NCBI RefSeq assembly: GCF_019925205.1
Contig: NC_083562.1
Location: 19,344,001-19,408,000 of the forward strand
Direction of reading: 5' to 3'
Origin: Metopolophium dirhodum
Taxonomy: Eukaryota; Arthropoda; Insecta; Hemiptera; Aphididae
DNA: 64,000 nt
Below are positions 12,408-25,258 of this stretch, in pieces (the stretch's first letter is position 1; the number at the start of each line of letters is the position of its first letter). Below the pieces are notes generated by a model. The model saw only the letters and a list, made by a program, of their open reading frames with translations. It was not told where the DNA came from and searched no databases. The translations under genes were made by a program, and so were the position numbers.

Positions 12408-14353
12408 ATGATGCATTCGTCATGTGGCCACTTCAGTCTTATACAGGATGGCTGTGGTGCCATATCATCGGCCCAAAGTACCGTAGACGCTGTACCAGTA
12501 TTCACCAAAAAGACACCAAATACTCGAAAACCAAATATTCCAGACGACGAAGCAAAAAACTTTGATATCGTCAGAGCTACTCAGCACGGACTGTTGAACC
12601 GGTGTAAAGAAATAATTGAAAGTGGTTATGATATAAACAAACCAGATCCTCAAAATATTTATCTCCTACATTGGGCCGCAATTAACAATAAAATTGATTT
12701 AATTAAATACTACATTTCAAAAGGTGCAGCTGTGGACCCTGTTGGAGGTGATTTACGAGCAACTCCATTACATTGGGCGACTAGGCAAGGCCATTTATCC
12801 GTAGTAGTATTATTGATGAGCAAAGGAGCAGATCCATGTTTTTATGACGTTGAAGGACGCGCTTGTTTGCATATTGCTGCAAACTTAGGTTTTACAGCAA
12901 TTGTAGCTTATTTGATTGCCAAAGGTGTAGATGTCAATTTGCGAGATAAAAATGGAATGACTGCTCTCATGTGGAGTTCGTATAAGTCATTAGGACTTGA
13001 TCCAACTAAACTTTTAATAACCCTTGGTGCTTCTATGTCCATACAAGATGATGTACATAGGAATACTCCACTTCATTGGGCACTGATTAGTCGGAATCCC
13101 ACAGCCATCAGTATTCTAGTCATGAGAGGATCACCATTGACAATTAGAAATTCAATAGGATGTACAGCTTTAAATTTAATTCACGAGTCAAGATCAGAGA
13201 TGTGGATAGGGATGAATACACTTAAAACTGTGGATGATAAAATGAAACCAAAGAATATTTTATTATTAAAATTAAATGAACAAACTATATCTACTATAAT
13301 CGTTTCTGTAGCATTTTATGTGATTGGATATGTATTGGACTCTCACATGATATATGTAGCAAAATTGTGTTGTTTGATTATTGGCTATCTCATTATGTAT
13401 AAGCTAAACCGAACATATGCATCAGTATCTGAAACACTGCCTGTGTCTGTTTATCTTGCAACAAAATTTTGGATGTATGTCACTTGGATATTTTGGATAT
13501 TACCCATCATAAGTTTCTGGTGTTCAGTTGGTTTTTTTGTTACTACGTCATTGTTGTGGTACAATTTTATGTACAGTTGGAATGGCAATCCAGGATATGT
13601 GCCAAATACTAAAAATGATCAATATACGGCTATCATTGAACTGGCTGAAAGCTCTGGATTTAGTCCGGATGTGTTTTGTAGTACATGTTTGATTAAAAAG
13701 CCAATCAGATCAAAACATTGTAGTATTTGTAATAGGTAAGAATAGTAAATTAATTATTGTATGAACAGATTGTTTATTTTTATTGTGTTTATGTTTACAG
13801 ATGTATAGCAAAGTTTGATCATCATTGTCCTTGGGTGAACAATTGCATTGGTATTTCAAATCATCGTCACTTTATTGGATATCTTATATCACTACTTGTA
13901 GCGTGCGGTTTTATTATTTTTGGAAGCATAAAATATCTAAATATGGCAAATCAATTTAATGAGCAAACTTTTCATTATAATACATTTTATGTCATTTGGG
14001 AAGTTTTCATATTAGATTCTTGGGTCTGTTGGATTATGATCAATGCTATTTTACATTCAATTTGGGTATCAATGCTGTTAGGATGTCAGACCTACCAAAT
14101 TGTCTGGCTCGGTATGACTACTAATGAACGTATTAATGCTGCACGTTACGAGCACTTTATTCCACATGGAAAGGGATATAAGAGCCCTTACAATCGTGGT
14201 AAATGTCAAAACCTGTTGGATTTCATCCAGTGCCATTGTCTTCGTTCCAGATTTTTAAATGAAAAAGTATGGTTCAATTATTGTGACTTTGAAGTTTTTA
14301 CTGAAATGGAATTGAATTTTTCTGCTGTAAAACCTGATTTGGAATATGTTTAA
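12408..14353 (+). CDS. ZDHHC17: ZDHHC17/Hip14: ankyrin-repeat DHHC palmitoyltransferase
   Basis: Two coding exons, 12408-13735 and 13801-14353, joined AG|GTAAG...TTTACAG|A inside an Arg codon, give 626 residues (human protein about 632). Residues about 50-270 hold ankyrin repeats (LLHWAAINNKIDLIKYYISKG, TPLHWATRQGHLSVVVLLMS). A membrane region follows, then a cysteine-rich domain (CSTCLIKKPIRSKHCSICNRC) with the catalytic DHHC at 449-452, more membrane segments and a TTxE motif (TTNE, 549-552). The family transfers palmitate to cysteines of Golgi and synaptic clients such as SNAP25 and CSP. The ATG at 12408 is chosen because it follows directly on an acceptor; ATG at 12411 is an equivalent alternative. 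No key residue is missing. Confidence 0.95.
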
Positions 14354-14379
14354 AAATTTTGATTATATTTTCAATTAGC

Positions 14380-14385
14380 AATAAA
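14380..14385 (+). terminator. polyadenylation signal of ZDHHC17
   Basis: AATAAA 27 nt after the stop codon, in an AT-rich 3' untranslated region. Confidence 0.6.
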
Positions 14386-14924
14386 TTGCAAACTACTAAT
14401 TATTAATATTAATACATGAATATTTATAACATGAATAATAATTCAATATTATTAAATTTTTATTGTATGTTTAATTTTTTTCTATGTGATTTGGCTTAAT
14501 TCCAATAATTATTGTACTATATAATATGTTAAATTTTGTAAGATTCATAGTATTTTAAACCCGATTATTTATGAGAACTGATTAAATTACAAAAATAACA
14601 CGGCTTATTTTTATTTCACAAATTATTAAATAAAAACAATTAATTGAATATTTATTGATTTAATGTTTTGAAATTGTATCTGCGATTGTTATCAATGAAA
14701 AAGTTTAGTTCTGTAGAAAATAATCTTGTATTTGTATGTCTGTGTGAGAATTTGCTAATTTGTGGCTAGTTGCTAGCATATGAATCAATAATTGTATATT
14801 TGTATTATTCTTATGTATAAGGTATAACTATATAAATATAAATATTATTAATTTCCGTTGATACCATGATTCATAAGTACCTAATGACTTGGGTCTATAA
14901 ATTTGTATAATTGTATTGGACTGA

Positions 14925-15370
14925 GCGGAGCAATGAATGTATTGGTTTTACAATGATGTGTGTATTATTTTTTTTTTTTTTGTCCTATAATCACCTTTTA
15001 GGACAGTAAAATTGCTTAGATTTTTTTCAACAGCATCTTTTTTGATAGGAAAGTGAATCTAGTTAGTACTTTGGGGGATCAAAAGTAAATAATTCCCAGT
15101 AGTTTTTAAAGGTACCAGGAAAAACAAAAAAAAATTAATGAAAAACGGGAATATTTATGTAAAATTGGTTATTGGTGTAACTCTATTTATATTAGAATTT
15201 CAAGTTTTGTTATAATTTCCCTAAATATTTTGGCTTTCTTTGTACTATTTATACTTTTAAATTTTAAATTTTGACTTTTTTAAATAAGTAATTAAGTACA
15301 ATGCAAAAATGTTATTTTTGTGTAAAATAGCTTAAACATTTAATACAAGGTTCCTCGTAAGTTTTTTTTA
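14925..15370 (+). repeat. dispersed TIR repeat family, partial copy
   Basis: It begins CTGAGCGGAGCAATGAATGT and continues ACAATGATGTGTGT, a poly-T, AGGACAGTAAAAT, TGATAGGAAAGTGAATCTAG, ACTTTGGGGGATCAAAA. This is colinear with the copy at 22062. The right part decays around AATACAAGGTTCCTCGTAAG. Confidence 0.75.
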
Positions 15371-15458
15371 CAGAAATATAGAATTGATAGAAGTATAAAA
15401 CAACGTATCTACTGGCTACTAGGTATTTAGGTAGACTCTAGAGCAGCGTTCTTTAAAC

Positions 15459-16022
15459 GGGCGCATGTAAACTCCGCCACGAGAACCATTTTTTAGTGTT
15501 AACTCCGCCAGGAAAATAAAACAGGTTCTAACATAATTTTATAACAATAATTATATGCCAAAAAAATATAAAAACTTAAAAATAAAAATAATAATTGTTC
15601 GAACAAATAAATCATACAAACTGCAATGAGTATTACTTATGTTAAAAAATAATGATAGACAATTGTAATAACTATATGTATAGGTATATTATATTATTAT
15701 GACATTATATATGTTATAACTTATAATATTTTGAACTAAAATTATGATATACAATTTACAAACCATTAAGTCTAATATAAATCCATTATTATAACTATTT
15801 AATATTAATTATAGTTTTCTCTAACACAATAATTTTATTTTCATTTTGAATTTACTTAGTAGAGAAATATCATTTAGTTTTACATAAGGAAGGCCTTAAT
15901 ACTGGCGGAGTTTCCATTTACCCACTCCAGGTAAGAAAATAAAACTGGCGGAGCTTACATTAGACCTTTTCATTACCTACCTTTTTATCTGACCGGTATT
16001 CTGGCGGAGTTTACAATCGCCC
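15459..16022. mobile_element. 564-bp MITE with perfect 8-bp target duplication CTTTAAAC
   Basis: CTTTAAAC occurs at 15451-15458 and again at 16023-16030. The inner ends are GGGCGCATGTAAACTCCGCC on the left and, as reverse complement, GGGCGATTGTAAACTCCGCC on the right. The ACTCCGCCA motif is repeated twice near the left end and, inverted (TGGCGGAG), three times near the right end. There is no open frame. An 8-bp duplication fits hAT or P-type transposases, but the GGGCG tip does not identify a superfamily for me. Confidence 0.85.
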
Positions 16023-18435
16023 CTTTAAACGTTAGATTTGTACCTAATTATAGTATAATGTATCCAAAAAGTTATTTTGTCATTATTAATATCCTAGTTA
16101 GTTTAGGATCCTAGAAAGGGTTTTAAACTCATTGAGGACAAATCCAGAACTATACAAATAGTACCTACCTAGTTAGTAGTTGTATGTATATAGTATAAGG
16201 CAGTTCGTAGGTACCTATAGGTATAGGTTTACTTGTTAATTACAGGTAGGTATGTATGCTGATGAAGTGACGAATAAAAGTATGACAAATTGTCTAGATT
16301 AACCGGAAATTATATAATCATATTTAACTGTTGGATATATGAATGCATATTATTATGCAATATCTATCGGAAGATAGTTGGTCAGACCGATCAATATTAA
16401 ACTGAAGCCGAACCGTGATAATTGCAATTTGCAGCCAGGCCGATCGAACTGAATACGCGTTACTTTTTTACTATGGATTGGGTTACATTTACTTTCTTTT
16501 TTCGAGTTATAATATATTAGTAGGTATCTACATAGTCACAAAATATTTAATATTATATATTTTACCTATGTCTAATATGTAATAGCAAATAGGTTAAAGG
16601 CTTAAAGCCTATTAATATACTTAAGACATTAATATTTAATACCTTTATGCGGTTATAATATGTAATTATTATCTATAAATTATGACTTAGTTATTTATAA
16701 TGAAAGTTAAAACGAGTAGCGACTTATTATAAGTAAGCATAAAGTAGCTGGTGCTACTTGATATTAAAGGTAAGCAGGTATTAGTCATTTTGTAGAGATT
16801 AAATCTGGTTTGTCAAAGTATATGAATAAAGAAATATAAAATCATTAACTGTTTAAATGCTAAATTATTTTCTAGTTTACTGTATAAGTAGGTATGTACC
16901 TAGCACAATATTACACTATTTTCACTTTTGTTTACCAGTTTAGATGATATCGTGATTTAACGTGATTTTATAATTTAAAATCGATGGCTTTTGGCAAAGA
17001 CAGGTATCAATGTATTTATAGAATATTTGAGTTTGAGTTTTATAGAAAATTGATTTCTTATATACTGGATTGTACAGAAATAAAATACATTGTAAAAAAT
17101 AAATTTATATTATCTACAACAACCGCGCCAGTAATAGTGTGAGTAGGTTTTAATTTTTAATAAGGAATTCTAGTAAATGCAGGTACTTTTATATTTATTA
17201 AAGATATTTCCTAATACGCATAAATTATTAATTATTACAACTGAAATATACCTATGATATATGAGCAATTGATTTCGATATAAACAGTGTTTTTAATTTT
17301 AAATATTATTAATTATTATGAATTTTAGTATTCTTAGGTCAGTGACCTATCAATTACAAATTAATTCAATTTTAGTCAAATTCAAAAGAGTGTTGGCGTG
17401 TCTTTATATTTGATGTCTTTACACAATATCTAACACTCAAAATACAATTCTTAGTAAAGCTCATAGTCTAAAAATAACAAACCACTGAAACCATTTTTAT
17501 TCTTTACAATTTACATTATGGGTAGATGGTATTCTAAACTTATTCCTTGAGGACTTCAGTCTTGAGTTACAAAACAATTATAAAAATATGTAAGTATAAC
17601 TTATGCATATAATATAATATTTATCTAGTTGGAGCGTAGGTATATACTTTAGCAATACATGATTGACACGTGACTGACATATGCCACTGGGCACCGGCAC
17701 TGTCATGAAGGAGGTACTCAGTAACCCTTTGTTAAATTATTATAACTGTTGGGAACTCCTTTAAATATTTATATAAAATTATATTTAATGAGTGAAAATA
17801 AACGATTTTAATTATACAATATAATATATTATGTATAGGTAAGTAGGTACCTACATGTTACTAGTTTATGAGAAACATGTAGGTAGGTATAATAAATAAT
17901 AATGAAAAATAAGTTTGTATAGTTTGATTTTGTATTTTTAATTATTTAAACTTTGAAGGGTAGGTATTAATATTATAAAAAGTTAATTTATTTATAAGTC
18001 ATTAATTATTATGTATTTAAAGGACAGCAGCTAACAACAAATACATTTTTGTTGTATAAAGGTGTGTGTATTTATAGTTTTTAATTTAATTATAGTAGCC
18101 AGTAGGTATTCTCTACTTATTCCATTTGAAAAATGTGTCAAAGCAAAATAGAAATAAGTAAAACACTTTTCTTCTAAATTAGATAGGTACCTACTACCTA
18201 TGGGGTAATCATTTTCACAACTACCCACCTATTTAAATACTTGATTTGTGAGGAAGGCACGTTTAGAACAGTTGGGAAAAATCGAATTGAAAAAAATGCA
18301 ATCTGTTTGGAATAATTATTAATACTGGAAAAATGTAGTTTTTATAATTTTTTGTATTAATTGTAATATTTAATTATTCGTTTATTTCTTTTTTTAATTA
18401 GGTCATTGTTGTTATCAAATATTCATGTACTATAC

Positions 18436-18680
18436 CAGTGGCGGCGCCAGGGGTAGGCCCGGGTGGGCCCGGGCCCACCTTATCAATTCTCGGGCTCCCC
18501 CCTAAAAATTAAATTAAATCATTTATTATTAGAATAATGTTATTAATAATTTTGTTGAAAAATGCATCACTATTGTTTTTATATATACATGAATATATGA
18601 AGTCAACAATTTGGCCCTCCCTAAAAAAATTTGGGCCTCAGCCTGGCCCACCTGGTACTAAAATTCTGGCGCCGCCACTG
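18436..18680. mobile_element. 245-bp hAT-type MITE
   Basis: Terminal inverted repeats CAGTGGCGGCGCCAG (18436) and CTGGCGCCGCCACTG (ending 18680) are exact complements. Flanking 8-mers TACTATAC (18428-18435) and TATTATAC (18681-18688) match at 7 of 8 positions, as expected for an old hAT target duplication. The interior is rich in GGGCCC/GGCCCACC strings and has no open frame. Confidence 0.85.
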
Positions 18681-18884
18681 TATTATACTGTAGTTTAATA
18701 AGTGCAGTAAAACAAAATCAGCAAATAATTCCATTCAAATTAATATAAAAAAAAGACGTTATGATCATCATCTCGATCGCATATAGGTAGGCAGGTAGGT
18801 TGGTATCTACTTACTCCATCAAAGTATATTATTATTTATTATTGATATTATTTTATAGATACATTTATTCGGAAGACCGTGGGT

Positions 18885-19050
18885 ATAAAATATAGAACCA
18901 GAATTCACCCGAATTCTCACCACAGAATTCACGGACGGTGAAAACCCGAAACATATTTACCGGCGAGTTTGCAGGTGAGGTTTTAAACCCACTCGGTCAA
19001 ATCCATAAGCATGCGGACTAAGAGTATAGATGGTGAGTACAATAACAATG
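18885..19050 (+). promoter_or_regulatory. possible isolated promoter with TATA box and splice donors
   Basis: GGGTATAAAATATAG contains a good TATA box at about 18892. Downstream lies a GC-richer stretch with two plausible donors (TTTGCAG|GTGAGG near 18973 and TAGATG|GTGAGT near 19031). No protein signature is seen. It could start a non-coding transcript or be chance. Confidence 0.25.
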
Positions 19051-20699
19051 TTAGAAAGAGATAGACTTCAACTTGGTTTGTATCTATACCCAATACCCAT
19101 GAATTATATGTATTCCGTGCCTCTGTCTCTACAGTGGTCCGAACCGGATCGTCCCGTCCGACCGAAGACTTTATATATTGCTTACGGTGTCTACTCCGAG
19201 GGCGAGTTTCCGTTATTATTGACAAAAAAATAAATCTCATAAGAAATTAATTCTTCCTGACCATTTCTGGGAGGGGGAGAGGGTTATCCCACTCGTTAAT
19301 ACCCCAATGAGTTTAATGAGTATGAATATAAAATATGTATTATGATGCACTGATGTCAACTGCAACTCTATTATTCGCAGGCCCCATGTATGCAATATTT
19401 TATATTGTAATGTACAGTTTCACGCGCATCTATATTCTATGGTCATTATTAAAAAATTGTATTTACATATTATAATAATGTGGATATGGTTTTGGAATAT
19501 CCTAGGAAAACATCGGTAAAATAATCACCGAGTAACGCGCTGTATTACGATTTTAAGAAAAGTACGGTACTATGACATATAAATATTAAATATCGAGTAG
19601 GGACCAACCTACCTATCATTGTATAGTGTGCTATGACGTAGTGTGTTTGTTTATAAACATTAATCGAGGCCACATTTTATTAGGTAGGTATCTATAATCT
19701 ATGTATCAATGTATCATATAACTCTATAGACTATGAGTACTTGTATATTCCCATTTGATGTAATACCTATACTGTATAGTGATTAGTGAACGGTCTTATA
19801 ATATATTATATTATGATACCGTGGTATAGAATATAATTTACTGTAATGCAACCATAATGCGCAAGTGGCAAGTGTCATCCAATATTCCAATAAAATGTTA
19901 CTGTATCGTTTTTGGTTGGCGGTGCAGCCCGGACATTGTATATTATTCTGATTTTTAATCATCGTCACCTATCATGATATGGATTAATGTATTATTAAAT
20001 AATTTTATTAGGTATTATAAAATATTAAATAATATGATTCAAGATCATAACTCATTAATCACAATATTATTTAATTTAAAATTTTCAATTTTCAGAAACA
20101 CGCCCAAACAATGAAATGTTCACTGATGGTTCAAAATTTTATAAAAATTGATAACTGACGACTGTTGTTCTCACCAGTTCCGTTCTATATACAAGGGAAA
20201 TGTAAAGTATGAAGTAATTATATTATATTTTGGTGTAAACAGTTAAAACATTTTTCAAAAATAGAAAATGAGTTGAATTTTTTTTTAATTGGTCCAACAC
20301 CAAATGGGTATTACCTATATAATTGCATACAATGATATTTTACATGTTTTTTAATTTCCCGCTCTGGTCTCAGGTTAGCATATATTGTATATATTTATAT
20401 CATATAAATATTGAAGTACCTACCTACCCAAACATGTAACTTCTACATGTAACTTCTTATTCTCACGTATTATATTAAATACTTATGCTGTTCCTTATCT
20501 AACTTGGTCAATTTTTATTTGTTTTTAATTCTCTTAGAAAATAAGATAAAAAAGGGTAGGTATCCTAAACATTTCAAAAATTAAATTACACAAATACCCA
20601 TATTGTATAGTGTTAGGTACATATTTTTTAAATTTATTGAATTAACGCTACATGTAGTTTATTCAAGTTAAGTTCACAGATTAATGGAGTAGTGAACCA

Positions 20700-21075
20700 C
20701 ACTCTATAATTGTCAATACAATTTTATATGTTATGTAAAAATGCGTGAAAATTTAATACAAAGCTCCTGATATATTGTGATTATAGTAATTGAAAAATAT
20801 TCAAAATACATAGGCATAATTTTTTTTTATCCATTTTATTCATTTAAAGTTCGAGTTTTGACAAAATGTATCAAATTTAAAATTAAATAATTATTTTGTA
20901 GTTAAAAATGTATAAAATGTTCAAATTTTATAGCTAGGGATTGAAAATTTAAAACAAGGTTCTATGTAAATAAGTTATATATAAATTACTTTATAGTTTA
21001 TTCACAATAATATCATCAAATTTACAAAGTATTAAAAAAGGCTGACGGACCTCGTCTTCGCTCAGAATCGTTTTT
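20700..21075 (+). repeat. dispersed TIR repeat family, right-end copy
   Basis: Matches the right half of the copy at 22062 (CTCCTGATATATTGTGAT, ATTCAAAATACATAGGCA, TAAAGTTCGAGTTTTGACAA) and carries the family terminus GGCTGACGGACC followed by TCGTCTTCGCTCAGAATCG. That terminus is the inverted counterpart of the GATTCTGAGCGGAG start seen at 22062. Confidence 0.75.
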
Positions 21076-21265
21076 CTTATACAATGGTATTATATCATTG
21101 CATTCAAATTCAACACCATCCATAACAGTGACCAACTTGTAACCTACTGTACACAGAGCGACACCCACTAGCCCACCTTTTTGTTATTATTTTAAAAATA
21201 TTTTTTGAAAGAACAATTTATTACAACCACAGTACATATTTTTCTTTAGTGATTTTTATACATGG

Positions 21266-21351
21266 CCATTTTTCTGTTGGACTAATTTCTCGTAGCCAGT
21301 TTTACTTTGGCCAATTTTGTACTTGGTCATTTTTTCTGTGGCCATTATTAC
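21266..21351. repeat. degenerate short tandem repeat of TGGCCATTTTTCTG-like units
   Basis: Roughly six units of 14-16 bp (TGGCCATTTTTCTGT, TGGACTAATTTCTCG, TAGCCAGTTTTACTT, TGGCCAATTTTGTAC, TGGTCATTTTTTCTG, TGGCCATTATTACC). They look like a decayed tandem array. Confidence 0.55.
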
Positions 21352-22061
21352 CAATTACCGTATAATATACCTTTATAGTATATTACTTATTTATAGTCAC
21401 TGCAGATTTCTGTGCTATTATACTAATATAAATATTAAATAGTGTAAACAGTTGACATACTAAACGATTATGGAGACATACTCGTATATTTTAATCTGAC
21501 TATCTGAATTATAAGGCCTGTCGTTTAGGTGTTATTTTTTGTAATTGTAAATTTATATAGTTGCCTACAGCATGCGTCGGTGTTAGTCGATTTTTATTCA
21601 CGGGAAAGCATGAAATTTAAGCTCCATTATAAAATACACCGAAAACAAAAAATGAATGATTTGTATCATGCAAAATAAAATACTATTTATACGGGTTGGG
21701 AAGATTTATTTTCCATATAGATATACCTACTGTAGTATACAATATTCATCACCATTCCTGTGTGTTTAATATAATATTAAATATTTGCATGAATATATGA
21801 TGCACCACCGACGGATTTTGTACTTCCATTTTCCACGATATCAAAAGCAAACAAATGAGGTACGTTAAAATGTTTAATGATACGAGTAGCTTTTAAAAAG
21901 GACGTGATATACATGTATACTATAAACGAATAATAAATAATATCAGACATTATTTTCTGGACAATCTAACGCATTAAAAGAATCGAATATTTATAATGTA
22001 AATATAATGACTATAAAAGAGCGTACACGCTGATTCCCGAAACATACCCACATTTTAGATT

Positions 22062-22915
22062 CTGAGCGGAGAGATGAATGTATTGATTTTACAATGATGT
22101 GTGTTTTATTTTATTTTATTTCATTTTTTTTTTGTGCCTGTCGCATCACCTTGTAGGACAGTAAAAATGCTTAGATATTCTTCAGCAGTATCTTTTCTGA
22201 TGGGAAACTGAATCTAGTTGATACTTTGGGAAGGGGGGAGTAAAAAATAACTTATAGTTTTGAAAAGCGCGGTGAAAAACAAATTAAGGAATTCATAAAA
22301 TTTTTTTTTAAATCTGATATTTGAAAATTTAATTCAAGATTCCTCCTAAGTTTGTCTATACCTTTATCAAAAAAAAAGTCTACCTGAAAATCAAATTAAA
22401 TTTTATGAACGTTTGAAGTTCAAATTTATACAAGATTGGATATTCACTCGATTTCTAATGTATCTAGCGTTTTTCTTATTTTGCTGTAATTCAAAAACTA
22501 ATAACCGTAGATACTTGAAATTTACATCATATGTTTATTTTATCAATTCCTATACTTGAAAAATTTGCAATATATTTTGACTCGTTTTAAGATATGCTTA
22601 CGGAAATTTTCAGTTTCCAATTTTTTTTCTATAAATGTTAATAACATTTTGTTTGTTGGGTCGAAAAGCGTGAAAAACAATACAAGGCTCCTGATATATT
22701 GATACAATAGTAGTTTGAAAAATATTAAAAATACATGGGCACAATTTTTTTTTATTAGCATTTAAAGTTTAATTTTCGACAACATTTATCAAATTTTAAA
22801 TTTTAAAATGATTTTGCAGTAAAAAAAATTTATAAAATATTCAACTTTTATAGCTAAAGATTGAAAATGTAAAAAAAGGTTCCATGTCGGTAGGTTATTC
22901 CGTAACTAAAATATA
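22062..22915 (+). repeat. dispersed TIR repeat family, longest left-anchored copy
   Basis: Starts GATTCTGAGCGGAGAGATGA and includes ACAATGATGTGTGTTT, TAGGACAGTAAAAATGCTTA, TGATGGGAAACTGAATCTAG, GAAAAGCGCGGTGAAAAAC and GTTCCATGTCGGTAGGTTAT. There is no long open frame, so it appears non-autonomous. Confidence 0.75.
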
Positions 22916-25039
22916 TAAAAACACTGTTTTTTTATGGTTATTTTATGTTTAAATTTGAACGAAATTACATATTAAATAACCAAGAATAACGATTTTAGTT
23001 ATTTTGTTGTAATTTTATAATATTAGTTCAACTTACCGGTTAGTGGCTACCGTATTAATAATAACTAATAAGTTATAACAATAGGTATAAACATAATATA
23101 AAATATCCATATTGACAAACAGTCTCCGCTGAACTACTCGTTCGAATATTGTTACCGATACATAAATATTTTGAAAAAAACCATTTGCTTGACAATTTAA
23201 AGAAAATAAAGATGGTTTTTGTCTGTAAAATATGTTTATATCACTACAGGACACTCCTTAATAATGATGTAAGAAGTCTAAATATTTGAAAATATGATCT
23301 TTAAGTAGGTAAGTAAACTTTAAAATATGAAAATCAGAATTTGAAAAAATTCATTATTAAAGAAAAAACGGGGTTGATCGTGCTTAGTGAATCACCCTGT
23401 ATTATATCTATATTATAGTGTTCGGAAGAGGCATATAAAATAAATATTTCTTGGCCGACGCAATAAAAGGACTATTTTTTCTCTCTTCCTACCCCAAATT
23501 GTTGCCAATCCCCTTTCTTATGTCAACAAATATCGTTTTATGCGCAACGCTATTTCTATGTACAAGCAATATCCGAGCATATTATACTTGCACACACATG
23601 TGGCAGAGTATATCATTTTTAAAGGTGACGGACAAATCGATATGGCGAAGAGAAAATTATTCACATAAACATTATAATAATATAATATATATAATTTATA
23701 ATCCTATATATATTTTTTCCATATATACATAGAAGTGTGCAAACTGGCGAAGACTCGTGTCACCGGCTGCCGGCTGGGCAAACATTGTGACATTATATTG
23801 CTTGCTGATAAAATATTAAATTTATACAATAGGCCATATATTGGTGCAGTATGCGATATGATATTTTATATAATATGCATTTATAAGTTTAATTTTTGAA
23901 CAACTTTTCGTATACCATATAGTTGTTCAGATGTCCACTCCTCAGGTGAAAACAGTTTACAGAGTCAGGCAGAGTTGAAATGTATGAAAATGCGTGTTTT
24001 TTTATTATCGATTTTGTTTTAAAACCGTATCGCCGGTCGGCGCTTGTATTCGGGATAACGCGAGAACGGCGCGAGTGTAAAATACCGTCCACCCGTCCTA
24101 GACCCTATATAGATGATATATACAATATACATAAATAACATAAAACCTTAGAGAGAATCTGCTGGTAGTTGCCTTTTTCGGCGTTTTTTTTCACTCTGAC
24201 CTTTAATGTTTCCCCGCGAAAAAATAAGAAACGTTTTTTCACCATAACGACCGCGACGTCGGCGCATCGTCCGTTGGAAAATTACGTTATAGTTATAATA
24301 TTTTTTTGTATACAAAGACGTATACATTAATAATACTACATAATAACGACTACGGTGCATATATATGTGATTCACTGTTCAATATTCATTTGCATAATAT
24401 AATAATAATGTACATTTGCGCTAAATAAAAGTACAATACATACATATTTTGGTAGATGCGTAAAAGCAGCAGACTGTGTTATTTTTAAATCAAAGCCAGG
24501 AAACGAATATTTAAGAAGAAAAAATTGAAATTAAAACCTCGACAAACGTGGTAACATTGATTATTCAACCATAATATATATTATATTATATTCAACTCAA
24601 TCGGCATTAGCTGACGTCACACATACCATATAGCTGAAACGCCTTAAACGCCTTAAACAAGAAAATAATTTTAATAATATTAAACCTTAAATTATGGCAA
24701 ACGAATCCGCATATGATAACGGTAGGTATACAAAAACAATGTTCGATTTATATAATACAAAACGTAATGCGTGTTACGTAACAATAGTAACATATATATA
24801 TTATGTTATATTGAACAATATAATGCGACGATACGTATGCGTATGTATAAGTAACCGACTAAACCGAGTAAGGGTGTTTAGTTGACAATGTGGTACAAAA
24901 TAATTAAATGTAACTGAAATAATATGTCTGGGACGAGGTTAGGTCACATAATATTTTATATAATAATATAGTGGCGGAGTGTATAAAGTCGGACGCGGGG
25001 TCGTGAAATCAGAGACATGATGCGTATAATAATTATATA

Positions 25040-25258
25040 CGGGGTGATCTATTTAACGTAAGACACTTTTTATTTCAAAAAACACTAACGCTTTTGAACA
25101 TTTTTTTTTACATAACTTTTAGTCGTTATAAAACAACATTTAAAAAAATTTATTTTTTACTGTTTTTTAACGACTTAACGTTATATATAAAAATATAATT
25201 TTAAAGACGTTGATACTTTTTGAAAAAATTAGTGTTTTACGTTAAATGAATCACCCGA
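25040..25258. mobile_element. 219-bp MITE, probably mariner-type (TA target)
   Basis: The left end GGGTGATCTATTTAACGTAA continues with GACACT. The right end, as reverse complement, reads CGGGTGATTCATTTAACGTAA and continues AACACT. Inverted homology continues through (T)TTCAAAAA...AACG. TA lies at both borders (25038-25039 and 25259-25260). The interior is AT-rich and non-coding. Confidence 0.7.
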
